Source of the DNA: Anodontia alba
Taxonomy: Eukaryota > Mollusca > Bivalvia > Lucinida > Lucinidae
DNA length: 64,000 nt
Reading direction: 5' to 3'
NCBI GenBank assembly: GCA_964016985.1
Contig: OZ024835.1
Coordinates: 68,278,812 to 68,342,811, forward strand
The notes under the pieces were generated by a model. That model searched no databases, had not been told where the DNA came from, and saw only the letters and a program-made list of their open reading frames with translations. Shown piece after piece: positions 50,961 to 61,423 of this stretch. The stretch's first letter is position 1; each line of letters opens with the position of its first letter. Both the position numbers and the translations under genes were made by a program.

Positions 50961-53900
50961 CATATATAACCACTATAGACATGTATAGTCTTGGATTATA
51001 GGTTATTGAATGACAGCGATGGGTTCTAATACCTAGTAGCCATTTATATTGTTGAATTCTGTCCAGTCACTTTTGAACTTGACTTAAATTCTATATATAT
51101 ATTTATTATTGAAAATGAATTAAGAATTATCGGTTACGATCAAATTCGCAATTCATTCACTAAGTGTAGAAGATACTTCCAGCTATAATTATATCTCTTT
51201 TATTCGCTACAAAGAGATTAACTTCTTACATATTCACCTTATTCGGCTCTAGGGCAAAGGTGAACTATAAAACTATCGTTATTTATAAGAAGAAAAATAT
51301 ACACGAAATATAAAAATTTTTCTTCTTTCCTCCCCTGTTTTTCTTCTACATGCTCCGATATGTAATCAGCATGTAATCTAAGGAGTAAATTGACAAGAAA
51401 GTAGCAATCGATCTTTTCTACTTTCTATTAATTTTTCATTCTTAAGGTATCGGAAATTTACACCAACCAGATAAATAAATTAACAGTTTATTTATTTATT
51501 CGCTACCTCTCTAGATTACTACGATTTAAAATTCTAGTTGAGGTACATATTTTCCTTTTGCCTTTTCTACATGGAAAATATTTGATCCGATAAGCTATTA
51601 TTCTATTTTATACTATCTTTTGATTGATTATATTAGAGTCTAGGTCAGTCGTGCTCTGTCTAAACTCTGCTATAAAATAATAAATAAGAAAAAAATCTTA
51701 TATTTAGGCATAGATATAATTCGATACGTTCTTTACTTTGCCTGTTTTATTTTTTCTTCTGGATCATTTAAGACTACGATAGCAATATACCAGATATTTT
51801 TGCCTCAGTAAGAATCTATTACGCTGAAGATTCTTCATATTGGAATAATAATTTTATTATGATTATAATTCTAGACCCAATTAATCCTCGTATATTATAG
51901 GTCTACTTTATCTTATTGAGGAATAGTTTTGCTTCGACTAGCTCTATACCTCTAATATTTTATTTATAACTAGAGTCCATGTCAATCAAAATTTTCTTGC
52001 ACTTTGGTATTGACAATGGATACATATTTAGTAAAGGCATTAATTATTCAGTACTTGACAGATTATTATTGCCTAAATTAGATTTTATATACAATACTTT
52101 CCTTTTGATATTTTGTTTTATTGACTTTGTAACTATTCAGAAACTGCCAAAGTCAATCATTTCCTTCCTCTAAACTTACCGAAGCTCTAGATTATGTTGA
52201 TATATATTTTTGATATATGCTTAGAGGTTAATTAACGAGAGTTTACCTCATAATAGCAGATATTATTATAATTATATTAATCAATCTATAGTCTAGGCTT
52301 AGACAAAAGGGAAAACATCCTTAATTATTAGTATACGAGCCGGTAAAGAATTAAGACACTCTTAATTATCTCTTTACCCCTCCTTTATGTTTACATTCGT
52401 TAAAGGGATCATAGTAATTCTCGCTAAGAGTTCAAGTTCAGTTTGCGAATAATGCAAAGATTAATATCTTGATTTCCAGTCCGCATCAAAAATGGTCTAT
52501 ATATATAGATAAAAATTTCCGAAACTGGATATTTATTTATTTTTCCACACAATAAGTCATTTCAAGATGTCGATGATTTTGAAATGCACTGCTTCAATTT
52601 ATAATATAAAATATGTTTATATTAACTTCACAATTTAGTAAGTGCTGCACCTACGTTCCTGGTCAGATCTTACTTTTGTGATACGTTTTTGAACATACTG
52701 AAAGTTTTCTCCGATTATACATTCGGTAAATAAACTTTCGAGTAGTATTTATGCCGTTAAACATTCAGATTATTTGATAATTGTTGGAGATAATATATTA
52801 TTCCGATATTTATATATCTATCTTCATTATTTATCTTTCTCATCTTACTTTTAAATTAGATTGACCTTCTCGCTACGTTCCAGGTTTAAATCTAGCTAAC
52901 ATTGTGGAACAGTCACTTTTTTATTTCCTAAACAATATTTTAACATTTTTCTCAGTATTCAGAGCATAACGACTTCATGAATACTTGAAAATAATTCAAT
53001 TCTACGCTTGTTAAACTAAGCCTAAAACAAGCCCTAGTTTTTTAGAATGGATATTATCCTTCGATTCAGTTCATGGAGATACATCCTTTTAGATCCCATT
53101 ATCTCTATTTCAATCATTCAAAATTCTAATGACTAAGTACTCCTTTTCTACGTACGAATACAGAATATCGAGTCACTGTTGCTGCATATTGGTTAAAGAT
53201 TAAACAAATTTTATCTTAAACCTATATGACGTTAAATTAATTATTATCTCTTTCATATACATGTTTTTACCCTTCCGTCAGGGATCGCGGTAATAATATT
53301 ATTACTCTCTATGGTTTACACATAGATCTCGAGAGTATATATATGTATTTTCTTCCTGAACTCATTTGCGAGTACGTAATTTGATATTTCAGGAATTACC
53401 AATTATGCAGACATAGATTTTATTCTATTAATATTCAGTTCTAAAAAAATTTGATTGAATGTTTATCTATAAAATTTCCGGGCAGTAATTTTATAGAGAG
53501 TTATATGTTTAATAATTCCTTGCTTAAATAATAGTTACGCTTAACCTATGATTTATAGCGGGAATTTTGTTCAGTAGTATAATTTTTATTTAGTATTAAT
53601 ATATTTCTTACTATTCTTAAATATGCGTATAGAATAGTAATACTATCTCTTAACTTTTAAATTAAGTGTTTTTTGAGATTAATAATCAGTATTATTGTAT
53701 AATCTTTCTTCAGAGATTATCACACTATTACTTTTTCTCTGAGTCCTTCTCTTTTTTTATGAACATTTTGATTCGTATCAAAGTGGATTTTTAACATTTC
53801 TTGATTTCCATGATTATTTACTCAGGAGTACTTTTCATGGCAATCTTCTGGTATAGAAAGATTCTATCCAGCTTATTTATTATTGTTTAATCTTATCAAT

Positions 53901-54660
53901 ACGGTAAGATTTAGCCAAACTATGACCGTCATACAGTTTGCTGCGATCAACCTTATTCTTATCTCTCTTATTCTCTGTCAAACTCTTTAGTTATGATGTT
54001 GACAGTTTATTCTTTATTTTTTGTCAGGACATCAAACGCTTTTATATGTCTATGACAAAACTAATTATCAATGGTTTAGGTTGTTTTTTCTTCCCAGCAG
54101 TTATATGCAAACTCTGTATTATTTTATTGCTTGACTAAAAATTCGTTATACAATTAGTCTAGCAATAGTTTTAACCATTATGTTTGTCTATACTTTTTTT
54201 CTTCTGATGGATAACTTAGTTATAGTTAAGTTAACTCCATCTACTTTTATTATCTCCCCTTCTTTAATTTGATAAAGGGAAATAATTACACATTATGGTT
54301 ATTTTAAGTCTGTGTCTGTTCATCGGAAACTGTCCTGTCGCTCCAATTAACAGAATTTAATTAGTTTATAATTCTAATAGCTTAGACTATTACAATTACA
54401 TAGCTTCACATATCTAGAATTTTATCCAAAATATCTACATATGTCAGTTATCTATAGGAAACTCCACCGAGTAGACTTTTCCTTATTTATTCAAGATCCT
54501 ACATAGACTACTTACAGTGTATGGTCTTGGCTTTTTGTTTTACAAATTTTGTTTTTCAAAATTTTCTATATTCCTAGCTTACTTTGCGATGGAATATTTA
54601 TGTTATGTCTCAATGACTCCCTTTTCTTTTTGAAGCCAATTGTTGTTTCCCAAAAAGAAA
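50961..54660. other. AT-rich non-coding interior of the DIRS-like element
   Basis: No open frame above 66 codons on either strand, no recognised domain; occasional CGCTAGAAAG/CGCTACAAAG phrases and a final purine tract with 13 G at 54653-54679. Confidence 0.6.
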
Positions 54661-54915
54661 AAAAGAGGGGGGGGGGGGGCCAATGTTAGGTCTCTGAGAC
54701 TTAAGAACTGGCTTCCTCTAGAGTCTACTAATATATATAAGGTTGTTAGATCATAACACCTTAAAGCTATTTTGTGAATCTAGACCATTCTTTCTATTAA
54801 ATATAGAATTAGAATGTATCTGATTCCTTTGAGTTTCCTGAGTCTTAACCAGAAGTGGTGAGATATTATTGGTGTTAGAATTAGGAGAGCACCTCCCTCC
54901 TATTCTGCAAATTCT

Positions 54916-55011
54916 AGCACATTATCTATAGGTTAATGTATTATGAAGTTAAAATGAAGTTTTTTAAAAGTAAAACATATTTTAACGAGTAATACTTAAC
55001 CTATAGATAAT
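54916..55011. repeat. Internal complementary region of the DIRS-like element
   Basis: 54916-54956 is the exact inverse of 49100-49140; 54951-55011 is the exact inverse of 55219-55279. The two share AAAATG, the inverse of the CATTTT core. Confidence 0.9.
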
Positions 55012-55073
55012 CAATTATCTCCCTCCGCCCACCCTCGCTTATCTCTCCTAATTGTGTCTATTGTTTTACACAT

Positions 55074-55234
55074 AAAAGAAACTGACACGTGGTCAATTGA
55101 GCGGGAAGAGTTACGTCACACAGGTAACTGCCTAAGGGACCTTCTGGTTTAAGACTTTAATTAACGACTGAAAGGTCGTTTTTTCTGTGGAAGGTGTGAA
55201 AACAGAATAGAATAGCACATTATCTATAGGTTAA
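55074..55234. repeat. Right inverted terminal repeat
   Basis: AAAAGAAACTGACACGTGGT to CATTATCTATAGGTTAA; identical inverse of 49120-49280. Confidence 0.9.
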
Positions 55235-55279
55235 GTATTACTCGTTAAAATATGTTTTACTTTTAAAAAACTTCATTTT

Positions 55280-56100
55280 CAAACGATGTCTCTGAAACTG
55301 CTGGGCTGATTGAAACCAAATTACATATTGAGCCTCCATGGGGTTGGGGAACAATAGTCTGTATGAAAGGGCTGTGTCATGTGACCAAGATGGCTTCCAT
55401 GTCCATATATGGTAAAAACCTTTTAAAAATCTTCTCAGGAACAGAACGGTGGATGACCTTGAAACTTGGTATGCAGCACTGGGGACTCAGGCCCTACCAA
55501 ATTTACCTAAATGACGACCCTTGGTTGATCTTGACCTATTTTAAGTCAAGGTCTAATTGGGTTTATTAGGCATTTGTAGGGGAAAAAAGGCAAAATGGTT
55601 GATTTTTCTGGAGCTATTGTAGCATATGACATTACAGTTGATTTTTTGCAGTCAGCTAAATAAACTTTTAGAAATACCAGAGGTCAAGGTCATTTACTGA
55701 CCTTGAGCCTAGGTTTCTCAGATTCAGTAGTTTTAAAATATTCTCTAAAACTGCTGAGCTGATTGAAACCATATTGCATACAGAGCATCAGTGGGGTTGG
55801 GAAATATCAAAGTTTGTTCTTGGGATCTGGGTCACATGATCAAGATGGCATATATGGTAAAAATACCATATAATGGTAAAAAGGATTTGAAATTCTTCAT
55901 CTGGTTCATTCATATCATGACCCTTGGTTGACTGGCCTATTTTTCAACAATTTAGGTCTCTTAGACTTTTGATGGCAAAAAGACAAAGCTGGGGATATTT
56001 AGCTCACCAGAGCTTAAAGGCTCTGAGGGAGCTTATAGCATAGTCAGTGGTTCATTGTCCGTCTTTATTGGTGTCGTCTTTGTCAATGCTCTGAGCTCTG
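55280..56100. repeat. Host repeat, right part, with about 460-bp tandem unit
   Basis: CTGAAACTGCTGGGCTGATT at 55292 and CTAAAACTGCTGAGCTGATT at 55746 begin two similar units; each has GTGACCAAGATGGC/TGATCAAGATGGC phrases. Ends with TTAGCTCACCAGAGC. Confidence 0.65.
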
Positions 56101-56204
56101 GTAGCATAGTGGCCCATGGGCCCCTTGTTTTGAAGTGTGTAAGGGTATTGGATACATATGGTAGATTTTCTGGTTCGCTCTCCTTCGCACCATACCCACT
56201 TCAG

Positions 56205-56300
56205 TAAGACCTCAACTGTAAAAAGAGATAATTTGCTCCTGTATGGAGCAAAGTCTCTCCTTTTAAAGTTGACCTCTTTCCAGAAAGGTGGCAAGAACAT
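56205..56300. repeat. Family K block
   Basis: AGAGATAATTTGCTCCTGTA with inverse GGAGCAAAGTCTCTCC, GACCTCTTTCCAGAAAGG. Confidence 0.5.
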
Positions 56301-56306
56301 TAAATT

Positions 56307-56368
56307 CTTTTATTAGACAGGATTAAAGAAGAGGAAGCAACCTCCTCTTTAATCCTGTCTAATAAAAG
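56307..56368. repeat. 62-bp hairpin upstream of exon 17
   Basis: CTTTTATTAGACAGGATTAA and inverse with a loop near GAAGCAACC. Lies 57 bp before exon 17. Confidence 0.75.
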
Positions 56369-56424
56369 GTCTTGATTTAAAATCATATATCACTCTATCC
56401 ATAATTTTGATTTCTTTTTTTTAG

Positions 56425-56496
56425 GCCAGACAAGATATTTTTGGAGACAATCTCATATTTTCCTCTAGTCTACTGGATGCAAGGAAGAATAACAAG
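56425..56496 (+). CDS. SLO2: Slo2/KCNT exon 17: RCK2
   Basis: 72 nt; acceptor TTTTTTTTAG ending 56424, donor GTAAGA at 56497. It completes the Pro codon and encodes PDKIFLETISYFPLVYWMQG then RIT, ending after AG. The pattern PDxxFLxxIxxFPxVYWMxG is a Slo2 family hallmark. The intron before it, 7.6 kb, contains the 6.2-kb DIRS-like insertion. Window residues 764-787. Confidence 0.96.
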
Positions 56497-56781
56497 GTAA
56501 GAAATGGTGATTAATATATCTTGAGTTTAAAGTACAGGAAAATATCACTGAGAGAGTTGCTTGTCTGGTAAACAAATGAGTAAGGTAGTATGAGTTTGGT
56601 TTTAAGACTTCAAAAATCTCTAGTGAATTTGATTGTTAGAAACAGAAATATGGAGGGGTAGGGAAGTATGTAAGCAGTATGTGGTTGTAGAGAAATTAGA
56701 AATATATTTGTTTGGCAACCATATAATAAAAGGCTTTACAAAAAATACTATTGTAATTGGATTTGACTGTAATATTTTCAG

Positions 56782-56919
56782 TGTTGATGACCTGTTACGA
56801 GCTGGAATCAACAAGGCCAGTCATCTTGTGGTAGTGAACAGAGAAAATAGTTCGGATAAACAGTGTGAAGAGGTCCTTGGTGATTCAGAGACTATTGTTG
56901 CTGTACAGACTATTTTCAA
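56782..56919 (+). CDS. SLO2: Slo2/KCNT exon 18: RCK2
   Basis: 138 nt, acceptor TATTTTCAG ending 56781, donor GTATGT at 56920. It encodes VDDLLRAGINKASHLVVVNR, then ENSSDKQCEEVLGDSETIVA and VQTIFK. DDLLRAGI, the hydrophobic strand HLVVV and DxxTIVxVQ are conserved RCK2 features of Slack/Slick. Window residues 788-833. Confidence 0.97.
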
Positions 56920-57016
56920 GTATGTACTCACATTTTATATGAAAACATTTTAGCTGACATGAGGGAAACTGAGGATGAGCTGCATAATGATCACTTCCTG
57001 TCTGTCATACATCCCA

Positions 57017-57243
57017 TTAACCCATTAAAGACTCAATAAACTCTCCCATGCTATATATTGGAAGAGTCTATTTTCGATTTTAGGTATGTCAGGCTATATG
57101 ATGTAGATATTCCTAAAGAAAACTAGTTGAACTATTTGCAAACAGTGGAGACCCTGATCAGATGCCGCATTCTGTGGCATCTGATCTGGGTCTGCACTGT
57201 TTGCATGTTACCCATTTAGGGGTCTACTGTCTTCAGTGGGTTA
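57017..57243. mobile_element. Family J MITE, inverse
   Basis: TTAACCCATTAAAGACTCAA to CTGTCTTCAGTGGGTTA; hairpin CTGATCAGATGCCGCATTCT. Confidence 0.78.
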
Positions 57244-57365
57244 TAGGAAAGAATCGGCTTCCAGTTGGAGCCCATTCTTTCCTTTAAGAAAAACACACGA
57301 AGAGAAGGGAAGCAAATATGTCCATGTCACATTTATTTCCCTTGGCGATGTATCCTTTCCAGTGG
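57244..57365. repeat. Family K-type hairpin
   Basis: GGAAAGAATCGGCTTCCAGT and CCATTCTTTCCTTTAAG; same hairpin as 63217-63258. Confidence 0.6.
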
Positions 57366-57894
57366 GTTAATACATTTTAAGCAACTTTTCTGAGGCCTGT
57401 TGGTCAATTTTAATCCATATAAGCCTTATCAAGTAGAAAATAATCTTATTACATGACCAGCATAGAATCAAAACAGCCTCTACATATGTGCAGTCGGACC
57501 ATAGTCTAGGTTGGTCTTTAACAAAATGAATCAACCTAACAATTTATATTGGACAAGTTTTTCAAAAATCTGTCCTTTAAAGTAGCAATGTCTGGGCGGG
57601 CATTTGGCCAGCAGGCATGAGGCATTGGGTGTTGTCCCAGTTTTACCTTTTGGTTAACCATTTTGAAAAAAAAAACATTCATAATGCCATTATGTGTTTT
57701 TCTTGTTGGTGAACAACATAGATGGGCAAGCTGGTCAGGGTCTACACTGATCACACATGTCATATTGTCATTTTCTGTTAGGGATTTGGAAAGGAATTAT
57801 ATGTGCATGTGTGAGTGTGTGTGATAAAGTTATATTAATATGTAAATAAAAGCAAGACATACTTTTGGTGTAGGTAAACAACTACATTTCTTTC

Positions 57895-58140
57895 GGGTTC
57901 AACCTCCACCAAGGTCGGCAACATTGTTTCATGGAGACTGATCATGAAATATTTTCTACGGTCATTCTCTCCCTTCCGCTGTATCAAGAAGGGCAGTTGT
58001 CAGTTTCTGGCGAAAGACTGTGTACAATACTAGTTAACCGCTTAGAGGACTAAGCCTGCCCAGTAAACGTGTGGTTAGGTAAACTGACCGCGCTCGACAT
58101 GACCCCATTGGGTTGACTGGGCTGTAAAACTTCAACACAA
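57895..58140 (+). mobile_element. 5'-truncated SINE with 11-bp target duplication
   Basis: Starts at box B (GGGTTCAACCTCC) and ends ACTTCAACACAA. ACATTTCTTTC at 57884-57894 and 58141-58151. Confidence 0.88.
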
Positions 58141-58213
58141 ACATTTCTTTCCTACTAGAGTTATCTCCCTTGGAAAGGGTAGGCAAAACTTTCAACTTAG
58201 AATACTCTCTCTT

Positions 58214-58427
58214 TCAACCCTTGTCATGCTAAATGAATTATGATGCCACGCCCACTTCCAATTTTCAGTCAGTCAGATTACTTGATCCAGGTTGTTGATA
58301 TAAATTCACATACTGAATGAGAAACAGTGCAGATCCAGATCAGTTGGCTTCTTCAGAAGCCAACTGATCTGGATCTACACCGTTTTCAAAGGCAGGACAT
58401 ATCCAGGTTCAGCAGGACAAGGGTTAA
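58214..58427. mobile_element. Family A MITE, inverse
   Basis: TCAACCCTTGTCATGCTAAA to CAGCAGGACAAGGGTTAA; perfect hairpin TTGGCTTCTTCAGAAGCCAA. Ends 41 bp before exon 19. Confidence 0.85.
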
Positions 58428-58468
58428 TATACTGTATAGCTATTCACCATATCTTGTTACATTTACAG

Positions 58469-58580
58469 ATTATTCCCCAATGCCAACATCATCACGGAGC
58501 TGACGCAAGCTTCCAACATGAGGTTCATGCATTTCAGAGCTCATGATGAGTACTCACAGAAAATATCTGGTTTAGAGAGG
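58469..58580 (+). CDS. SLO2: Slo2/KCNT exon 19: RCK2
   Basis: 112 nt, completes a Lys codon and ends in phase 0 (donor GTGAGT at 58581). It encodes [20 protein letters not shown], then [17 protein letters not shown]. LFPxxxIITELTxASNMRFMxF is one of the best conserved blocks in the family. A family A MITE ends about 40 bp upstream and a family D palindrome begins about 25 bp downstream. Window residues 834-871. Confidence 0.97.
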
Positions 58581-58603
58581 GTGAGTCCGTATGATCAGAA
58601 AGC

Positions 58604-58730
58604 ATAGCTCCAGATAAGGCATTTTTTTCATGAAACTTATGTTGTGGGTACTCATTAGAAGTGCCTCACTGAGGCGCTTCTAGTGAGTACCCACAACATG
58701 TTTTATGGAGCTTATCTAGAGCTATGAAAG
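58604..58730. mobile_element. Family D palindrome
   Basis: ATAGCTCCAGATAAGGC, GTTGTGGGTACTCATTAGAA, loop CCTCACTGAGG, GCTTATCTAGAGCTAT; starts 24 bp after exon 19's donor. Confidence 0.75.
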
Positions 58731-58821
58731 TATTTTTTATTTTTTATTTTTTTTTCTTGCCTTGTCCTGCTTGTATATGACTGGTGTCATCAAGCTTTCT
58801 TTTCCTCACAGCTAAATATAG

Positions 58822-59093
58822 GTACACTGGAACGTCTTTTTAGATGGTTTCAGATATGAGACCGTTTAAAGGTGGACCCCAAAAGTATTGTATTTGAACA
58901 AAAAAGTATAGATTATATAGAAAAAAATGACAATTTATGGTCATTTTTCTATATTATCTATAATTTTTGTTAAAATGTTTATGGTCATTTTTCTATATCA
59001 TCTATAAATTTTGTTTGGATACAACATGGTTGTTTAGCTAACACTGTTTTTGTTTTGGATCCCAGCAATAGTGTTATAAATAGGTTGTGGAGC
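58822..59093. mobile_element. Family C MITE variant
   Basis: GTACACTGGAACGTC to ATAAATAGGTTGTGGAGC; palindrome ATGACAATTTATGGTCAT partly repeated. Confidence 0.7.
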
Positions 59094-59200
59094 AATTTGA
59101 TTCTTACAACTAGAAACAGACACACTGAAGAGGAAAAAAAGGAATTTGTTATGTGCTGAATTTATCAAAGGTTAAAGTATGCATGTATATCTGATTGCAG

Positions 59201-59305
59201 AAATTGAAGTCAAGTATGACGTCTAACCTGAGTCATATCTTCCGTCTTCCATTTGCTGCAGGACAGGTGTTTAGTGCCAGTATGTTGGACACGCTGCTCT
59301 ACCAG
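59201..59305 (+). CDS. SLO2: Slo2/KCNT exon 20: RCK2
   Basis: 105 nt, phase 0/0, acceptor GATTGCAG, donor GTATAA at 59306. It encodes [20 protein letters not shown] then [15 protein letters not shown]. [25 protein letters not shown] is a Slo2 signature. Window residues 872-906. Confidence 0.97.
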
Positions 59306-59646
59306 GTATAAGTTTGCTTAATAGATAATTTCTTTCTTCAGTGTAATATGGCCTTCTTGATTCTGATGCGCTATAAAACCCAAATCACTTTCTACCAGCA
59401 GTGTTTTACCCAGAGTCAAAGGTCCTGTGCTGGAACTCTCATATAAATAAATTCACAGCAAAGGCAAATATAAAGAAACGTCAAAACTAGTAATTAACCT
59501 ATAAAGAATTTACCTATAAAACACTAGCAAGACCTCCACTGTTTGGAGCCTCTTTACCAAGTAAAATATTCATAAAATTGAAGTGGTTCAAAGGAGGTTG
59601 GCTCGATGGATTATAAGAAATTATTTCTCGTATGCTGGTGTCTCTG

Positions 59647-59911
59647 CATCACAAAAACCTGCCTATATAATTTTTACCCCCTTAAACCCCACTTAATTTT
59701 ATATAGTAAAACTGGGGTTTACAGGGGGTATACATTATTTTTCTTATTTCTGCTCAAAACTTAGATTGTGGGTATTTGTTAGAACTGCCTCAATGAGTAC
59801 CCACAATTTATGTTTTGGGAGAAATATGAAAAATATCAGAATTTTTTATCGGAAAATTTTCAGTTTTTGGTGTAAAATTTTCAGTATATTTGAATAGGCG
59901 TATTTTCGTAT
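59647..59911. mobile_element. Family E MITE
   Basis: CATCACAAAAACCTGCCTAT to ATAGGCGTATTTTCGTATAG; CCCCCTTAAACCCCACTTAA, core shortened (GAACTGCCTCAATGAGTACC). Confidence 0.76.
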
Positions 59912-60468
59912 AGGAATGCTCAGTAACCTTCATTGGCACACACTAGAAAATGCTCATCCAGCATTATTTTACAAAATCAGTATTGGTCTCATTGCTATGC
60001 TGATGCCATCATAATATGAGCGCCCTATGAGAATCTCTCATGCATCCATATACAGTCCAAAATCAATAGCTCAAACACCGATGGCTCATTTACTATGACT
60101 AATCAAAGTCATTTTTGAGTCCCTGTCTCGGACAATTTTCTATGGTCCCGAAGATGTTCAAGCCATTGAATAAACGTCAAAAACATTGCCTTTGGAAACA
60201 AAGAACACACTACAGATAAGAAAATGGGAGTCTCGGTTTTATTGAGACTCTTCATAAGCAGAAATGAAGTTTGCAACACTGCTTACGCCCTCTAGCATAT
60301 ACATGAGCAGAACTCCATTTTCAAAGAAGTTTGACTGTAGTTCCCGCCAGGTACATGCCACTACTGTATTTCTTTTTCCTATGACATTTGTTTTGTGGAA
60401 TAGACTTCCTGCGAATATTGAGTGCTTTGAATAGATTACTTATTTTGTTATGATTTTTTTTTTTTCAG
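59912..60468. other. Intron stretch, remnant repeats only
   Basis: 60060-60180 has CTCAAACACCGATGGCTC and GAAGATGTTCAAGCCATTGA, related to 30030 and 30250. No gene. Confidence 0.45.
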
Positions 60469-60552
60469 ACATTTGTGAAGGGTTACTTGATCACATTTGT
60501 AAGGTTGTTGTTGGGGATAGATGCCGAAGAGAATTCTGGTCATTTATCAAGT
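60469..60552 (+). CDS. SLO2: Slo2/KCNT exon 21: distal RCK2
   Basis: 84 nt, phase 0/0, acceptor TTTTTTTTTTTCAG, donor GTAAGT at 60553. It encodes TFVKGYLITFVRLLLGIDAE then ENSGHLSS. It matches Slack SFVKDYMITxxRLLLGLD. The expected next block (family DDLWIRTYGRL) was not found before 64000, so the 3' end of the gene lies beyond the window. The last 18 nt and the donor are tandemly duplicated downstream. Window residues 907-934. Confidence 0.96.
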
Positions 60553-60852
60553 GTAAGTAAAATTTGGAATCTCACCTTGACCGACCTTGACTGTGTAGTC
60601 CTTCACTGTTAAAAAAAATCAGCTGAGTTGTGCAAATTTTCTTTAATTCATCTAATTTTATGACTGCTGTGTTCCCAAAAAAATTTTTTTATCTGGTCAA
60701 TTATCAAGTGTAAGTAAAATTTGGAATCTCACCTTGACGGACCTTGACCGTGTAGTCCTTCACTGTTAAAAAAAAATCAGCCGAGTTGTGCAAATTTTCT
60801 TTAATTCATCTAATTTTATGACTGCTATGTTCCAAAAAAATTTTTTTATCTG
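60535..60852. repeat. 157-bp tandem duplication spanning exon 21's donor
   Basis: TCTGGTCATTTATCAAGTGT with AAGT at 60535 and TCTGGTCAATTATCAAGTGT at 60692, each followed by the same 140 bp with a few changes. The second copy keeps the AGT|GTAAGT donor. Confidence 0.92.
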
Positions 60853-60879
60853 TTTAAGCATCACTTTTTGTCTTAGATG

Positions 60880-61131
60880 ATATCGAGGGTTGAGCGCAAG
60901 ACTGTAGTAACTCAAACATATTTTTGAAACCCTTGTTTAGGGGCAACTTTGACCCCTTGGTAAACAATGCAAATTTAGGTGCCATTGCTCATACGAGCAA
61001 TGGCACCTAAATTTCCATTGTTTACAGAAAGAAATGTTGTAATCTTCCTAACGCCTTCATGGTGAGGAGATTAAGTATTGGGAAAAACAACCATCTGACT
61101 TGCTACAGTCTTGCGATCAACCCTCGATATG
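60880..61131. mobile_element. 252-bp hairpin MITE
   Basis: ATATCGAGGGTTGAGCGCAA and TTGCGATCAACCCTCGATAT termini, AGACTGTAGTAA / TTGCTACAGTCT next; central palindrome TTAGGTGCCATTGCTCATAC at 60970-61024. Confidence 0.82.
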
Positions 61132-61351
61132 GCTCGACATAATGGAAATATTGTTAATAAGGCCATTAAATTGCATCTGAAATAAACAATCAGAGACCTT
61201 TTGTTGACATTTTAGAAATTTAACCTGAAAGGGAAAGGATACACCTCCAAGGGAAATAATTGCATCATGGACATATTTGCCTCCCTTCTCTTAAGGTGTT
61301 TTTTATCGCACCTGCTTGTAGCAGGGTGCGATATAGGCGTCCGATTTTCTG

Positions 61352-61423
61352 TCCGTCCGTCCGTCCGTCCGTCCGTCCGTCCGTCCGTCCGTCCGTCCGT
61401 CCGTCCGTCCGTCCGTCCGTCTG
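61352..61423. repeat. GTCC microsatellite, about 17-18 units
   Basis: Perfect GTCCGTCCGTCCGTCCGTCC run. Confidence 0.95.

Larger units (their letters stand above)
49100..55279. mobile_element. DIRS-like element, non-autonomous, 6.18 kb
   Basis: Two identical 161-bp inverted terminal repeats (49120-49280, 55074-55234). Beyond them are unique outer ends, and an internal complementary region (54916-55011) is the exact inverse of both outer ends joined. The six bases CATTTT occur at both genomic junctions (49100-49105, 55274-55279) and once at the join. This is the DIRS1-type structure, in which a tyrosine recombinase inserts a circular DNA intermediate. No gag, RT/RNase H, methyltransferase or recombinase frame can be read; the interior is AT-rich with stops in all frames. 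Confidence 0.85.

Noticed and set aside
54653..54700. LTR boundary after a purine/G tract (TGTTAGGTCTCTGAGAC)
   Set aside because: No second copy of the supposed LTR is found near 49100-50000.
49106..55276. 8-bp target duplication AACTTCAT for a DNA transposon model of the 6.2-kb element
   Set aside because: AACTTCAT is present at both ends, but the exact internal complementary region and the uninterrupted host repeat support the DIRS model with a CATTTT core instead.
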